A stretch of DNA of 64,000 nucleotides from Actinomycetospora termitidis (GTDB lineage Bacteria; Actinomycetota; Actinomycetes; Mycobacteriales; Pseudonocardiaceae). Position numbers and translations under genes: made by a program. The stretch covers positions 124,001 through 188,000 of the forward strand of contig NZ_JASVWF010000001.1 of the NCBI RefSeq assembly GCF_030286555.1, in the 5' to 3' direction. Below are positions 51,177 to 60,414 of this stretch, piece by piece; position 1 is the first letter of the stretch, and every line of letters begins with the position of its first letter. The notes below the pieces were generated by a model that was not told the origin of the DNA, did no database searches, and worked only from the letters and a program-made list of their open reading frames with translations.

Positions 51177-53567
51177 ATGACTGGGGGAACTGGATCCGAC
51201 GGCGGGCAGCGCCCGCGGCGTGGCCTCACCGCCCGCCCGATCGCGCGGCTGCTGGGCCTGTGCCTGGTGGCCGGCCTGATCCTCGCCGGGATCACGTTCC
51301 CGCTGGTGGGCGGGATCGGACTGGTGTCCAACGACGCGAGCGACACGGTGAGCGCCACGTCGTCGGACCTCGCGGCCGGGCAGCTCCCGCTGGTCACCAC
51401 GGTGACCGACAAGCAGGGCGCCCCGATCGCCTACCTGTACGACCAGAACCGGCAGAACACGCCGCTCGAGCAGATCTCGCCGGAGATGCGCGCGGCGATC
51501 GTCGCGATCGAGGACCGGCGCTTCTACGAGCACGACGGCGTGGACTGGACCGGCACGTTGCGCGCCCTGGTCACCAACCAGTCCGCGGGGTCGACGCAGC
51601 AGGGCGCCTCGACGCTGACCCAGCAGTACATCAAGAACTACCAGCTCTACGTGACCGCGCGGACCCCGTCCGAGCGCCTCAAGGCGACCGAGGCCACCTA
51701 CGCCCGCAAGCTGCGCGAGGTCCGCGTCGCCCTGCAGCTCGAGCGCCAGCTCGCCGAGGGCACCTCGAAGCGCCAGGCCAAGGACGAGATCCTCCAGCGC
51801 TACCTCAACATCGTGTTCCTCGGGAACAACTCGTACGGCGTCGGCGCCGCCGCCCGCACCTACTTCAACACGACGCCGGACAAGCTCACGATCCCGCAGG
51901 CCGCGATGCTCGCCGGGATGGTGCAGTCGACGGCCGCGTTCGACCCGGTCGCGCACCCCCAGGCGGCGACCGGCCGTCGCAACGAGGTCATCAACCAGAT
52001 GCGGCTGCAGGGAATGATCACCCCGCAGCAGGCCCAGGAGGCGGCCGCCAGCCCGCTCGGCGTCGCCAGCGCGGCGCCGCCCGCGAACGGCTGCATCGGC
52101 GCCGGGGACGCCGCGTTCTTCTGCAAGTACATGGTCGACTACCTCGGCCAGGCCGGGCTCCCCGCCGAGCAGCTCAACCGCGGTGGCTACACCATCCGCA
52201 CCACGCTCGACCGGGCGTCGCTGACCGCGATGACCGCGGCGCTGCGCAACGAGGTGCCCGCCCGGCAGCGCAACGTCGCCGACGTGATGGCGGCGGTCTC
52301 CCCGGGCGCCACCCGGCACGAGGTCACGGCGATGGGCTCGAACCGCGTCTTCGGGGTCGACGGGTCCGAACTGGAGACCAGCTACGGCCTGCCGTGGGAA
52401 CCGGTGAACCTCGGCGCGGGGTCGGTCTACAAGGTGTTCACCGCGGCCACCGCGCTCGACAAGGGCCTCGGCATCGACTACCAGATGCAGATCCCGCCCG
52501 ACGGGTACGCGTCGCCGATCTACCGCGACGGCCAGGGCAACCCGTTCCCGGTCCGCAACGCCGGGAGCTACGCCCCCGTCCTGTCGATGACCGACGCGCT
52601 CGCGCAGTCGCCGAACACCGGCTTCGTCAAGCTCATGGAGTACACCGGCGTCGCCCCGGTGGTCGACATGGCGGTGAAGCTCGGCATGCGCTCGCTCGCC
52701 GAGCCGCAGGGCAACGGCGGGAAGTCGATCGCCGAGATCGCGAAGGAGCAGAACCAGGGCTCCTTCACCCTCGGCGTCACGCCCACGAGCGTCCTCGAGC
52801 TCTCGAACGTCGGCGCCACCCTCGCGTCGCGCGGCACCTGGTGCCCGCCGACCCCGATCGTCTCGATCACCGACCCGGACGGCGCCCCGGTGCCGGTCTC
52901 CGAGCAGCCCTGCGAGCAGGTCGTCCCGCCGACGCTGGCCGACACCCTCATGGTCGGGATGAGCAAGGACGACCAGCCCGGCGGGACGTCGGCCGCGGCC
53001 GCCGGCGAGAACGGCTGGACCCGGCCGATGTCGGGCAAGACCGGGACGACGCAGCAGAACAAGTCCGCCGCCTTCCTCGGCTTCACCCCGGGCCTCTCGG
53101 GCGCGGTCATCACGTTCGACGACTCGTCGTCCCCGCGCCCGCTGTGCGACGGCGGCGGTGACTCGCCGCCGTTCCCCTGCTCGGACGGCAACATCTTCGG
53201 CGGCAAGACGCCCGCGCGGACCTGGTACAAGGCGATGAACCCGGTCCTCGCCCCGACGCCGGTGCAGCCCCTGCCCGCGACCGACCCCCGGTACGTCTCC
53301 GGCGGTACGAACGAGCAGATCCCCGAGGTCGTCGGGCAGTCCGCCGACCAGGCCGAGCAGGCCCTGCGCGAGGCCGGGTTCTCGGTCGTGCGGAGCGCGG
53401 TGAACAACCGGGCGCCCGCCGGTACCGTGGTCGGGCAGTCCCCGCGGGGAACCGCGCTGCCGAACCAGCCGATCACGCTGCAGGTCGCGAGCGGCTCCGT
53501 CCCCGCGCCGCCCCCGCCACCCGGTGCCGTGGCGGCCCCGGCGGTCGGCCCGGCACCCGGCGGCTGA
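51177..53567 (+). CDS. ponA2: Bifunctional class A penicillin-binding protein PonA2
   Basis: 796 residues. N-terminal span (LLGLCLVAGLILAGITFPLV), GT51 glycosyltransferase with catalytic Glu in AIEDRRFYEHDGVDW, then a transpeptidase with SVYK (Ser about residue 416), SPN in ALAQSPNTGF and KTG in MSGKTGTTQQNK. One PASTA domain near the C-terminus (IPEVVGQSADQAEQAL) and a Pro-rich end. It corresponds to Rv3682. TAACCT lies 9 bases before the ATG, close to a leaderless arrangement. Divergent to whiB4. Confidence 0.95.
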   Translation: MTGGTGSDGGQRPRRGLTARPIARLLGLCLVAGLILAGITFPLVGGIGLVSNDASDTVSATSSDLAAGQLPLVTTVTDKQGAPIAYLYDQNRQNTPLEQISPEMRAAIVAIEDRRFYEHDGVDWTGTLRALVTNQSAGSTQQGASTLTQQYIKNYQLYVTARTPSERLKATEATYARKLREVRVALQLERQLAEGTSKRQAKDEILQRYLNIVFLGNNSYGVGAAARTYFNTTPDKLTIPQAAMLAGMVQSTAAFDPVAHPQAATGRRNEVINQMRLQGMITPQQAQEAAASPLGVASAAPPANGCIGAGDAAFFCKYMVDYLGQAGLPAEQLNRGGYTIRTTLDRASLTAMTAALRNEVPARQRNVADVMAAVSPGATRHEVTAMGSNRVFGVDGSELETSYGLPWEPVNLGAGSVYKVFTAATALDKGLGIDYQMQIPPDGYASPIYRDGQGNPFPVRNAGSYAPVLSMTDALAQSPNTGFVKLMEYTGVAPVVDMAVKLGMRSLAEPQGNGGKSIAEIAKEQNQGSFTLGVTPTSVLELSNVGATLASRGTWCPPTPIVSITDPDGAPVPVSEQPCEQVVPPTLADTLMVGMSKDDQPGGTSAAAAGENGWTRPMSGKTGTTQQNKSAAFLGFTPGLSGAVITFDDSSSPRPLCDGGGDSPPFPCSDGNIFGGKTPARTWYKAMNPVLAPTPVQPLPATDPRYVSGGTNEQIPEVVGQSADQAEQALREAGFSVVRSAVNNRAPAGTVVGQSPRGTALPNQPITLQVASGSVPAPPPPPGAVAAPAVGPAPGG

Positions 53568-53579
53568 GACGGAGAGCGC

Positions 53580-54578
53580 GTGGCTGAGGTCGGCAGGTTC
53601 GTCCGGACGGCCGGTCGGGTCACGCTGGCGGCCTCGGCCGCCGGTGCGCTCGGCCTCGGCTACGCCTCGGTGATCGAGCGGCACCGGTTCGTCCTGCGCC
53701 GCGTGACGATGCCCGTTCTCGCGCCGGGAGCGCGCCCGCTGCGGATGCTGCACGTCGCGGACCTGCACCTGCGGCCCGGCCAGCGCCTGGAGGAGCGGTT
53801 CGTGGCCGGCCTCGCCGAACTCGAGCCGGACCTCGTCGTGAACACCGGGGACAACCTGTCCCACCCGCGCGGCGTGCCCGTGGTGCTGCGGGCCCTGGGC
53901 CGGCTGCTGGACCGGCCCGGTGTCTTCGTGTTCGGCAGCAACGACTACCACGCGCCGACGCCGAAGAACCCGGCGAACTACCTGTTCCGGCCCGAGCACC
54001 GCGTCCTCGGGCCGGAGCTGCCGTGGCGGGACCTGCGGGCGGCGTTCCTCGAGCGCGGGTGGCACGACGCCACGCATGCCCGGTTCGGGATGACGGTTGC
54101 GGGGCAACGGATCGCGGTCGCCGGGGTGGACGACCCGCACATCGGCCACGACGACTACGACCGCATCGCCGGGCCCCTCGAACCCGCCGACGCGTCCGGG
54201 ACGCCCGTCCTGCGACTCGGACTGACGCACTCCCCGGAGCCCCGGGTCCTCGACGGGTTCGCCGCCGACGGCTACGACCTCGTCCTGGCCGGCCACACCC
54301 ACGGCGGTCAGCTGTGCCTGCCCGGCTACGGGGCGCTGGTGACGAACTGCGGGATCGACCGGTCGCGGGTGAAGGGGCCGTCGCGGTGGGGCGCCCACCT
54401 GCGCCTGCACGTGTCGGCCGGGCTCGGGACCTCCCCCTGGGCGCCCGCCCGCTTCTGCTGCCGCCCGGAGGCGACGCTGCTCGAGCTCGTCCCGGTCCGG
54501 ACCGTCGGTGCAGCCTCGGCGACCGCGCCGGCGAGCGGCACCCGGCCCCCGTCCCGCTCCGCCGGACCCACCAGGTAG
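53580..54578 (+). CDS. Metallophosphoesterase (Rv3683-like)
   Basis: 332 residues. N-terminal uncleaved hydrophobic segment, then motifs HVADLHL (DxH), VVNTGDNLSH (GDN), FVFGSNDYH (GNxxH variant, with S for N), and LAGHTHGGQLCLPG. The YkuE/calcineurin-like family acts on envelope phosphoesters. GTG 53580 follows ponA2 by 12 bp with GGAGAG upstream; as in M. tuberculosis it is probably co-transcribed with ponA2. Confidence 0.92.
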   Translation: MAEVGRFVRTAGRVTLAASAAGALGLGYASVIERHRFVLRRVTMPVLAPGARPLRMLHVADLHLRPGQRLEERFVAGLAELEPDLVVNTGDNLSHPRGVPVVLRALGRLLDRPGVFVFGSNDYHAPTPKNPANYLFRPEHRVLGPELPWRDLRAAFLERGWHDATHARFGMTVAGQRIAVAGVDDPHIGHDDYDRIAGPLEPADASGTPVLRLGLTHSPEPRVLDGFAADGYDLVLAGHTHGGQLCLPGYGALVTNCGIDRSRVKGPSRWGAHLRLHVSAGLGTSPWAPARFCCRPEATLLELVPVRTVGAASATAPASGTRPPSRSAGPTR

Positions 54579-54601
54579 GCTCGTCATCAGAGCGACACGC
54601 T

Positions 54602-54675
54602 CGGGGTGTGGCGCAGCTTGGTAGCGCGCCTCGTTCGGGACGAGGAGGTCGTGGGTTCGAATCCCGCCACCCCGA
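54602..54675 (+). tRNA. tRNA-Pro (anticodon CGG)
   Basis: Acceptor CGGGGTG pairs with CACCCCG. The anticodon stem CCTCG/CGAGG closes the loop TTCGGGA, giving CGG with G37 as usual for Pro. T arm GTGGG-TTCGAAT-CCCGC. CCA is not encoded. Confidence 0.95.
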
Positions 54676-54680
54676 CACCA

Positions 54681-54718
54681 CGAAGGCCCCGGTTCTCCAC
54701 GGAGAGCCGGGGCCTTCG
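54681..54718 (+). terminator. Terminator after tRNA-Pro
   Basis: CGAAGGCCCCGG pairs perfectly with CCGGGGCCTTCG; inner TTCTCC/GGAGAG extends the stem, leaving a 2-nt apex. Strong intrinsic terminator shape. Confidence 0.85.
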
Positions 54719-54870
54719 TCATGAACGGGCCCGGCCGCGACGTGATCGAGCTGACGAACAGCACGATCTGGTCACCGCGCGGTAACGGTGCCATCCTTCT
54801 CGGCGATACCTCGGACGGGTGACGTCCGTCCGGGCGTCGATCACCGATCGGGGACGGCAGGGAACGAATC

Positions 54871-55689
54871 ATGGCGAACCACCGCGCCACGGACGGCACC
54901 ACGCGCCGGTACACGGTGCTCGACTCCACCGATCGGGTGCAGCCGGGCCACCTTCCGTCACAGCGCACCGTCGCCGCCCGGCCGGCCGCCGTGCCGGCCC
55001 CGCGGCCCGTGCCCGGGCACTCGCAGCCCTTCCCGGCGCCGGCCGCCCCCACCGTCCACGTGCCGACGACCGCGGCCCCCGCCCGCCGCAGCTCCCCGGA
55101 GGAGATCCGGGCCGGCTCGGCGCAGCGCAGTTCGGCCGAGGACATCGCGGCCCGCGCCACCACGACCCTGATCCCGAACTCCCCCGGCGCCCGCGCGCAG
55201 GCCGGCCCGGTCTTCGTCGACGGCAGCGGCCGGCGCGCCCGACGCTTCAAGGGGCTCGCCGCCGTGGCCGCGACCCTCGCGGCCGGCTACGTCGGCGTCG
55301 TCGTGACCGGGGCGCTGGCCGGGTCGAGCGGGCCGGTCGGCGGGGCCGCGCCGGTCGCCAACGGCGCCTCCCTCGCCCCGTCCTCGCCCGCCGTCCCCGC
55401 CCCGGTGGTGCCGAGCCCGGTCATCGCCACCCCGGCCGACGACGTCACGACCACGAAGAAGACCCCGGTCAAGAAGAAGACCACCACGACGAAGAAGGTG
55501 GTCCCGCGCACGACGGTGCCGCGCAAGGTCGCCCCGAAGCCGGTCGTGCCGGCGCCCGTCGCGCCCGCTCCCGTCGCGCCGGCCCCCGTCGTGCCGCAGG
55601 CGCCCGCCCAGCCCGTGCAGCCGGCCGAGCCCGCCCAGCCCCAGGACGACGCCGTCAAGAAGCCGGCTCAGCAGGCAATCGACACGTGA
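54871..55689 (+). CDS. Pro/Lys-rich single-span membrane protein
   Basis: 272 residues. A disordered Pro/Ala N-terminal part (cytoplasmic), one membrane span LAAVAATLAAGYVGVVVTGALAG (about 130-152), then an external part with a Lys/Thr tract (TTTKKTPVKKKTTTTKKVV) and PVAPAPVAP repeats ending AQQAIDT. The layout is that of a cell-wall-spanning anchor. Its TGA overlaps the GTG of the GH18-like gene, suggesting a shared role. No family recognised. Confidence 0.7.
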   Translation: MANHRATDGTTRRYTVLDSTDRVQPGHLPSQRTVAARPAAVPAPRPVPGHSQPFPAPAAPTVHVPTTAAPARRSSPEEIRAGSAQRSSAEDIAARATTTLIPNSPGARAQAGPVFVDGSGRRARRFKGLAAVAATLAAGYVGVVVTGALAGSSGPVGGAAPVANGASLAPSSPAVPAPVVPSPVIATPADDVTTTKKTPVKKKTTTTKKVVPRTTVPRKVAPKPVVPAPVAPAPVAPAPVVPQAPAQPVQPAEPAQPQDDAVKKPAQQAIDT

Positions 55690-56747
55690 TCGTCGCCCTC
55701 CGCGCCGCCCTCGCGGGTGCGTTGCTGACGGTCGTCCTGGTCGCCTGCTCGGTCGTCCCCTCCCCCGTGCGGGCGGCGCAGGGCTCGCCGGACACGCCCG
55801 CGGCCGCGACGACCGCGGCGCCCGCCTCGACCCGTCCCGGGCCGCGCGCCCCGGACGGTCCCCTACCGACGGTCCGGGTGGCCCCGTACGTGGACCTGAC
55901 GACCCCGCCGCTGCCCGACCTCGGGGCGGTCGCCGCGGCCTCCGGGCAGCGCGACGTGGTCCTGGGCTTCGTCCTGGCCGGCCAGGGGTGCACCCCGACG
56001 TGGGGCGGCACCACCCCGATGACCGACCCGGCGGTCGCGGCGTCCGTCGCCGGTCTGAAGGCGCGCGGCGGGACGGTGACCGTCTCCTCGGGGGGCGCGG
56101 TCGGCGACTACCTCGAGACCCGGTGCCCCGACGCCGCCTCCCTCGCGCAGGCCTACGGCGCGGCCCTCGACGCCGCCGGCACCGACCACCTCGACGTCGA
56201 CATCGAGACCGACAAGGGCCGCGACGTCTCCATGGCCCGGGTCGCGGACGCGCTGCAGCTGCTGCAGGACCGGCGGGGAGCGCGGATCACGCTGACCGTG
56301 CAGGTGGAGAGCGCGGACGCGGGCATGACCGACGACGCCCGCGAGCTCGTGGAGGCCGTGTCCGAGCGCGGCGTGGCGACGCGGATCAACCTGATGGTGA
56401 TGAACTTCGAGCAGCGCGGGAGCTGGGCGGAGTCGATGCTCGACGCCGCCGACCTCTCCCTGGCCGCGCTGCAGCGGATGTGGCCGGGCTCCGAGCCCGC
56501 CGACGTCGCGCAGCGCGTCGGGCTGACGCTGATGATCGGCCGCAACGACACCGAGGCGACGACGACGCTCGCGGACGCGGGCGCCGTGGTCGACGGCGCC
56601 CGCGCCCGGGGCTACGGCTACATCGGCGCGTGGTCGCTGCTGCGGGACAACGGCGGGTGCCCCGGCACGGCGACCGAGGCGGACGACTGCAGCGGGATCG
56701 CGCAGGAGCCCTGGGCGTTCACCCGGGCCCTGCAGCGGTTCGCCTAG
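55686..56747 (+). CDS. GH18-like chitinase-family secreted protein
   Basis: 353 residues. Signal peptide LAGALLTVVLVACSVVPSP (possible lipobox VVLVAC). TIM-barrel pattern of GH18: VVLGFVLAGQGCTPTWGG, GGTVTVSSGGAVGDYLE, the active strand HLDVDIETD (DxDxE with catalytic Glu), MVMNFEQRG and GAWSLLRDNGGC. It probably hydrolyses or binds N-acetylglucosamine polymers. GTG overlaps the stop of the membrane protein gene. The stop shares CTAG with the convergent dehydrogenase gene. Confidence 0.8.
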   Translation: MIVALRAALAGALLTVVLVACSVVPSPVRAAQGSPDTPAAATTAAPASTRPGPRAPDGPLPTVRVAPYVDLTTPPLPDLGAVAAASGQRDVVLGFVLAGQGCTPTWGGTTPMTDPAVAASVAGLKARGGTVTVSSGGAVGDYLETRCPDAASLAQAYGAALDAAGTDHLDVDIETDKGRDVSMARVADALQLLQDRRGARITLTVQVESADAGMTDDARELVEAVSERGVATRINLMVMNFEQRGSWAESMLDAADLSLAALQRMWPGSEPADVAQRVGLTLMIGRNDTEATTTLADAGAVVDGARARGYGYIGAWSLLRDNGGCPGTATEADDCSGIAQEPWAFTRALQRFA

Positions 56748-57760
56748 TTCCCCGTGGTGAGGACCATCCGGAACCGGGCGTCGTTCGCCATCATCTTCGC
56801 GTAGGCCTCGGCCGCCTTCTCCAACGGCATCGTCTCGATCATCGGCCGGACCCCGGTGATGCGGGAGAAGTTCAGGGTGTCCTCGGAGTCCTTCGAGGTG
56901 CCCGACGGGTGGCCCGCGACCTGCGCCGCCGGACCGATCAACGACATCGCGTCGATCGTCAGCGGGGTCTCCGCGGCGCCGACGACGATCAGCTGGCCGC
57001 GCGGCGCGAGGCCCGGGACGAGCGCGGAGATGGCCCCGCCGTCGGTGGCGGTCGCGACGATCACGGTGGCACCGCCCATCGCGGCGAGCGCCTCGCCCGG
57101 GTCGGACGCCTGCGAGTCGACGTGGACGTGGGCCCCGAGCTGCTTCGCGAGGTCCGCCTTGGCGGTGCCGCGGGAGATCGCGACGACCTCGCAGCCCATC
57201 CGCGCCGCGAACTGGATGGCCAGGTGCCCGAGGCCCCCGATCCCCATCACGGCGACCCGGTCGCCGGGGCGGACCACGCTGGAGCGCAGCGCGTGGAAGG
57301 TCGTCACGCCCGCGCACAGCAGCGGCGCGGCCTCCTCGGCGGACAGCTCCTCGGGCACACGGGCGAGCGCGTCGGCCGGCACGACGACGGCGTCGGCGTA
57401 CCCACCGTCGAAGGTCACGCCCGGGATGCGGCCGTTCGCGCACGTGATGAAGTCACCGCGGCGGCACGACTCGCAGTGGTAGCAGGCGCCGCCGAACCAC
57501 CCGACGCCGACGCGGTCGCCCGGCTTCCAGTCGCCGCGCACACCGGCGCCCAGGGCGTCGACGACGCCCACGATCTCGTGCCCGGGCACGATCGGGAACG
57601 GCGTCGCGTCCCCCATCACGCCCTCCTTGGCGAACATGTCCGAGTGGCAGACCCCGCAGGCCTGCACCGTCACGCGGACCTCGCCCTCCCCCGGCTCGGG
57701 CAGGTCGCGCTCCACGAGCTCGAAATCCCCGCCCGCCTGGGGCACCTGCACTGCACGCAC
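56744..57760 (-). CDS. Zinc-dependent alcohol dehydrogenase
   Basis: 338 residues. Catalytic zinc ligands in ACGVCHSD and PGHEIVG, structural zinc Cys in CYHCESCRRGDFITC and the nucleotide loop GIGGLGHLAIQFA. MDR superfamily, AdhP/cinnamyl-alcohol-type; substrate not predictable. GTG 57760 has GAGGAG 7 bases upstream. Confidence 0.92.
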   Translation of the reverse strand: MRAVQVPQAGGDFELVERDLPEPGEGEVRVTVQACGVCHSDMFAKEGVMGDATPFPIVPGHEIVGVVDALGAGVRGDWKPGDRVGVGWFGGACYHCESCRRGDFITCANGRIPGVTFDGGYADAVVVPADALARVPEELSAEEAAPLLCAGVTTFHALRSSVVRPGDRVAVMGIGGLGHLAIQFAARMGCEVVAISRGTAKADLAKQLGAHVHVDSQASDPGEALAAMGGATVIVATATDGGAISALVPGLAPRGQLIVVGAAETPLTIDAMSLIGPAAQVAGHPSGTSKDSEDTLNFSRITGVRPMIETMPLEKAAEAYAKMMANDARFRMVLTTGN

Positions 57761-57918
57761 GTCGTCACTCCTCGCACCGGAAAGGCCTTCGGACCGATGC
57801 GTACCCCTGCATCCGAACGGCGACGCGTGGCGATCACCGCGGCCCGACATCCGGGTAGGGTGGGCGCACCCGCGCCGCTGCCGTCCCGGCGGATCGGGCT
57901 CGACGCGGGAGGTGCACC

Positions 57919-60414
57919 GTGGGCGCAGATCCGGCCGCCGCGTACCCCGGTCCCGGCGATCAGCCGGCCCCGGTCGGCCGGCCCGTCCCGGCGACGCCCG
58001 CGGGCGTGCTGCCCGAGTCCGGTGACCGCGCACTCGTCGTCCTCGTCGACGCCCCGAGCGTGCTGGAGCGCCGGCTCATCGACCGTTGGCTCGGGGTCAA
58101 CCAGCCCGGCAACGGCCGCACCGTCGAGACCGTCCCCGCCGGCGGGGAGCAGCTCGCGGCCCGGCTGACCCACGGCGACAACCCGCTGCTGGTGCCCGTG
58201 CGCCTGGTCTGGGAGCTCGGTGGCCCGGAGCCCACGAAGCCGCTGCTCCGCGTCCTCGACGCGGTCACCCGCCGCTCCAAGCTGCGCGACAGGGCCCGGG
58301 CCGCCGTCGCGCAGGGCCGCTGGTCGAGCTCCGCTGCGCTCCGTCTCCAGCAGGAACGCACCGACCGCCAGCGCCACCGCGTGGTCGTCGGCCGGCCCGC
58401 GACCGTCCGCGAGCTGCTGGTGCGCCACCGCCGCGAGCGGATGTCCACCGAGACCCAGGACTTCGTCCGCTTCGTCTCCCAGCAGGCCAACCTCGCGCTG
58501 GACCGGGCCGAGCGGACCGTGCTGGGCAACCGCTCCAAGGTGCCGCGCGAGGTCTCCGACCAGATCGTCGGCGGTGCCCACTTCGCCCGCGAGGTCCGGC
58601 GGCTGGCCGCGGAGACCGGCGAGTCCGAGGCCGAGGTCGCCGCGGAGGCCGAGAAGCACCTGCAGGGCCTCGTCGCGGCGATGGACCCGACCGCGGTCGA
58701 CATGTTCTCCGGCGTCCTGCGCCCGATGCACGAGCGCGCGTGGGAGGTGCACGCGGACACGAGCGGGCTGGAGCCCCTGCGGGAGCTGAACGCCGAGCAC
58801 GCGCTGGTCTTCCTGCCCTCGCACCGCTCGTACACCGACCCGTTCGTGCTGGCCGAGGTGCTGCGCGAGAACGACTTCCCGCGCAACCACGTCCTCGGGG
58901 GCAACAACCTGCGGATCTGGGGCCTGGAGGCGCTGGCCCGACGCAGCGGGATCATCTTCATCCGCCGCAGCTTCGGCAAGGACGTCGTCTACAAGTCGAT
59001 GGTCCGCGAGTACTTCTCGTGGCTCGCGGCGAAGCGCTTCAACCTCGAGTGGTACATGGAGGGCGGGCGCACGCGCACCGGGAAGCTGCGGCCGCCGAAG
59101 TACGGGTTGCTCGCCGACGTGGCCCACGCGGTCGAGACCCGCCGCACCTCCGACGTCTACCTGGTGCCGGTGTCGATCACGCACGACCAGCTGCAGGAAG
59201 TCCACCAGATGGCGGCCGAGCAGACCGGAGCCACGAAGACCCCGGAGGGTCTGCGCTGGCTCGCCGGGTACGCGCGGGCCCAGCGCCGTCGGGTCGGGTC
59301 GCTGCACGTGGCCTTCGGCGAGCCGCTCTCGCTGCGCCAGGCGCTCTCCACCGCCGGCGACCCCGCCCTGGAGCGCGACCCCGACCTCGTAGCCGACGAC
59401 GCCGGGGACTCGCCCGCCCGGCGGCTCGCCCTGCAGAAGACCGCGTTCGAGGTGTTCGTGCGGATCAACCGGGTCACCCCGGTGACCCCGATCGCCCTGG
59501 CCGCCCTGACGCTGCTGGGGGTGCGGGACCGGGCGCTGACCCTCTCCCAGGTGCGCCGCGTCGTCGAGCCGGTCCTGGACTACGTCGAGGCGCGCAAGCT
59601 CCCGCACACCGGCATCGAGTCGCTGCGGACCAACGGTGGCGTCGCGGAGGCCCTGCTCTCGCTGCGCCAGGAGAAGGTGGTCACCGCCTACACCGAGGGC
59701 ACGGAGCCCGTGTTCTCGATCGAGCCGGGACACCACATCGTCGCGGCCTTCTACCGGAACTCGGCGATCCACCACTTCGTCAACCGCGCGATCGTCGAGC
59801 TCGCCGTCCTCGAGGTCGACGACGCCGACGACGGGCGGGAGGCGCTCGCCGCCGGCTTCACCCACGCCCTCGCGCTGCGCGACCTGCTCAAGTACGAGTT
59901 CTTCTTCCCCGACAAGGAGACCTTCCGGGCCGAGCTCTCCGACGAGCTGACGCTGATCGACCCGGACTGGACCGAGGTCGGACGGCCGGTCTCGCGCACC
60001 AAGGAGATCCTGCTCGCGAGCAAGTTCCTGTGCGCGCACCGCGTGCTGCGCTCGTTCGTCGACGCGCAGTGGGTGGTGGCCGAGCGCCTCGCGGCCTGGG
60101 ACGTGGCCACCCCCGTCGTCGAGGACGAGCTCTTCGACGACTGCTCCGCGGTCGGCCGCCAGCTGCTCCTGCAGGGCCGCCTGCACGGGCCGGAGGCGCT
60201 CTCCCGGGAGTTGTTCGCATCAGCACTGCGCCTCGCGGGGAACAGGGGGCTCGTGACCCTCCCCGACGGCGACCCGTCCCAGGACGCGCTCGCCGCCCTC
60301 GCGACCCGCCGTCGGGACTTCGCCGACGAGGTGCGCGCCGTGGTCGGCCGGGTCGTCCGCATCGACGAGACCGATGCCCGCAACCGACAGGAGAGCACCG
60401 GTGTCAGGCCCTAG
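57919..60414 (+). CDS. plsB2: Glycerol-3-phosphate acyltransferase
   Basis: 831 residues. Acyltransferase motif I FLPSHRSYTDPFVL (HxxxxD, about residue 302), motif II GIIFIRRSFGKD, motif III EWYMEGGRTRTGKLRPPK and motif IV VYLVPVSITHD. First acylation of glycerol-3-phosphate in phospholipid and triglyceride synthesis (Rv2482c-like). GTG 57919 has GGGAGG 6 bases upstream. The next acyltransferase gene overlaps its 3' end. Confidence 0.95.
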   Translation: MGADPAAAYPGPGDQPAPVGRPVPATPAGVLPESGDRALVVLVDAPSVLERRLIDRWLGVNQPGNGRTVETVPAGGEQLAARLTHGDNPLLVPVRLVWELGGPEPTKPLLRVLDAVTRRSKLRDRARAAVAQGRWSSSAALRLQQERTDRQRHRVVVGRPATVRELLVRHRRERMSTETQDFVRFVSQQANLALDRAERTVLGNRSKVPREVSDQIVGGAHFAREVRRLAAETGESEAEVAAEAEKHLQGLVAAMDPTAVDMFSGVLRPMHERAWEVHADTSGLEPLRELNAEHALVFLPSHRSYTDPFVLAEVLRENDFPRNHVLGGNNLRIWGLEALARRSGIIFIRRSFGKDVVYKSMVREYFSWLAAKRFNLEWYMEGGRTRTGKLRPPKYGLLADVAHAVETRRTSDVYLVPVSITHDQLQEVHQMAAEQTGATKTPEGLRWLAGYARAQRRRVGSLHVAFGEPLSLRQALSTAGDPALERDPDLVADDAGDSPARRLALQKTAFEVFVRINRVTPVTPIALAALTLLGVRDRALTLSQVRRVVEPVLDYVEARKLPHTGIESLRTNGGVAEALLSLRQEKVVTAYTEGTEPVFSIEPGHHIVAAFYRNSAIHHFVNRAIVELAVLEVDDADDGREALAAGFTHALALRDLLKYEFFFPDKETFRAELSDELTLIDPDWTEVGRPVSRTKEILLASKFLCAHRVLRSFVDAQWVVAERLAAWDVATPVVEDELFDDCSAVGRQLLLQGRLHGPEALSRELFASALRLAGNRGLVTLPDGDPSQDALAALATRRRDFADEVRAVVGRVVRIDETDARNRQESTGVRP

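Noticed and set aside
50592-55250. 1552-codon open frame on the minus strand
   Set aside because: Only its last 119 codons (WhiB) are real. The rest is antisense to ponA2, the phosphoesterase and a tRNA gene.
55470-55500. Lys/Thr tract considered as a slippery frameshift site
   Set aside because: The AAGAAGACC repeats encode a continuous Lys/Thr tract in a frame that stays open to its own stop; no second protein depends on a shift there.
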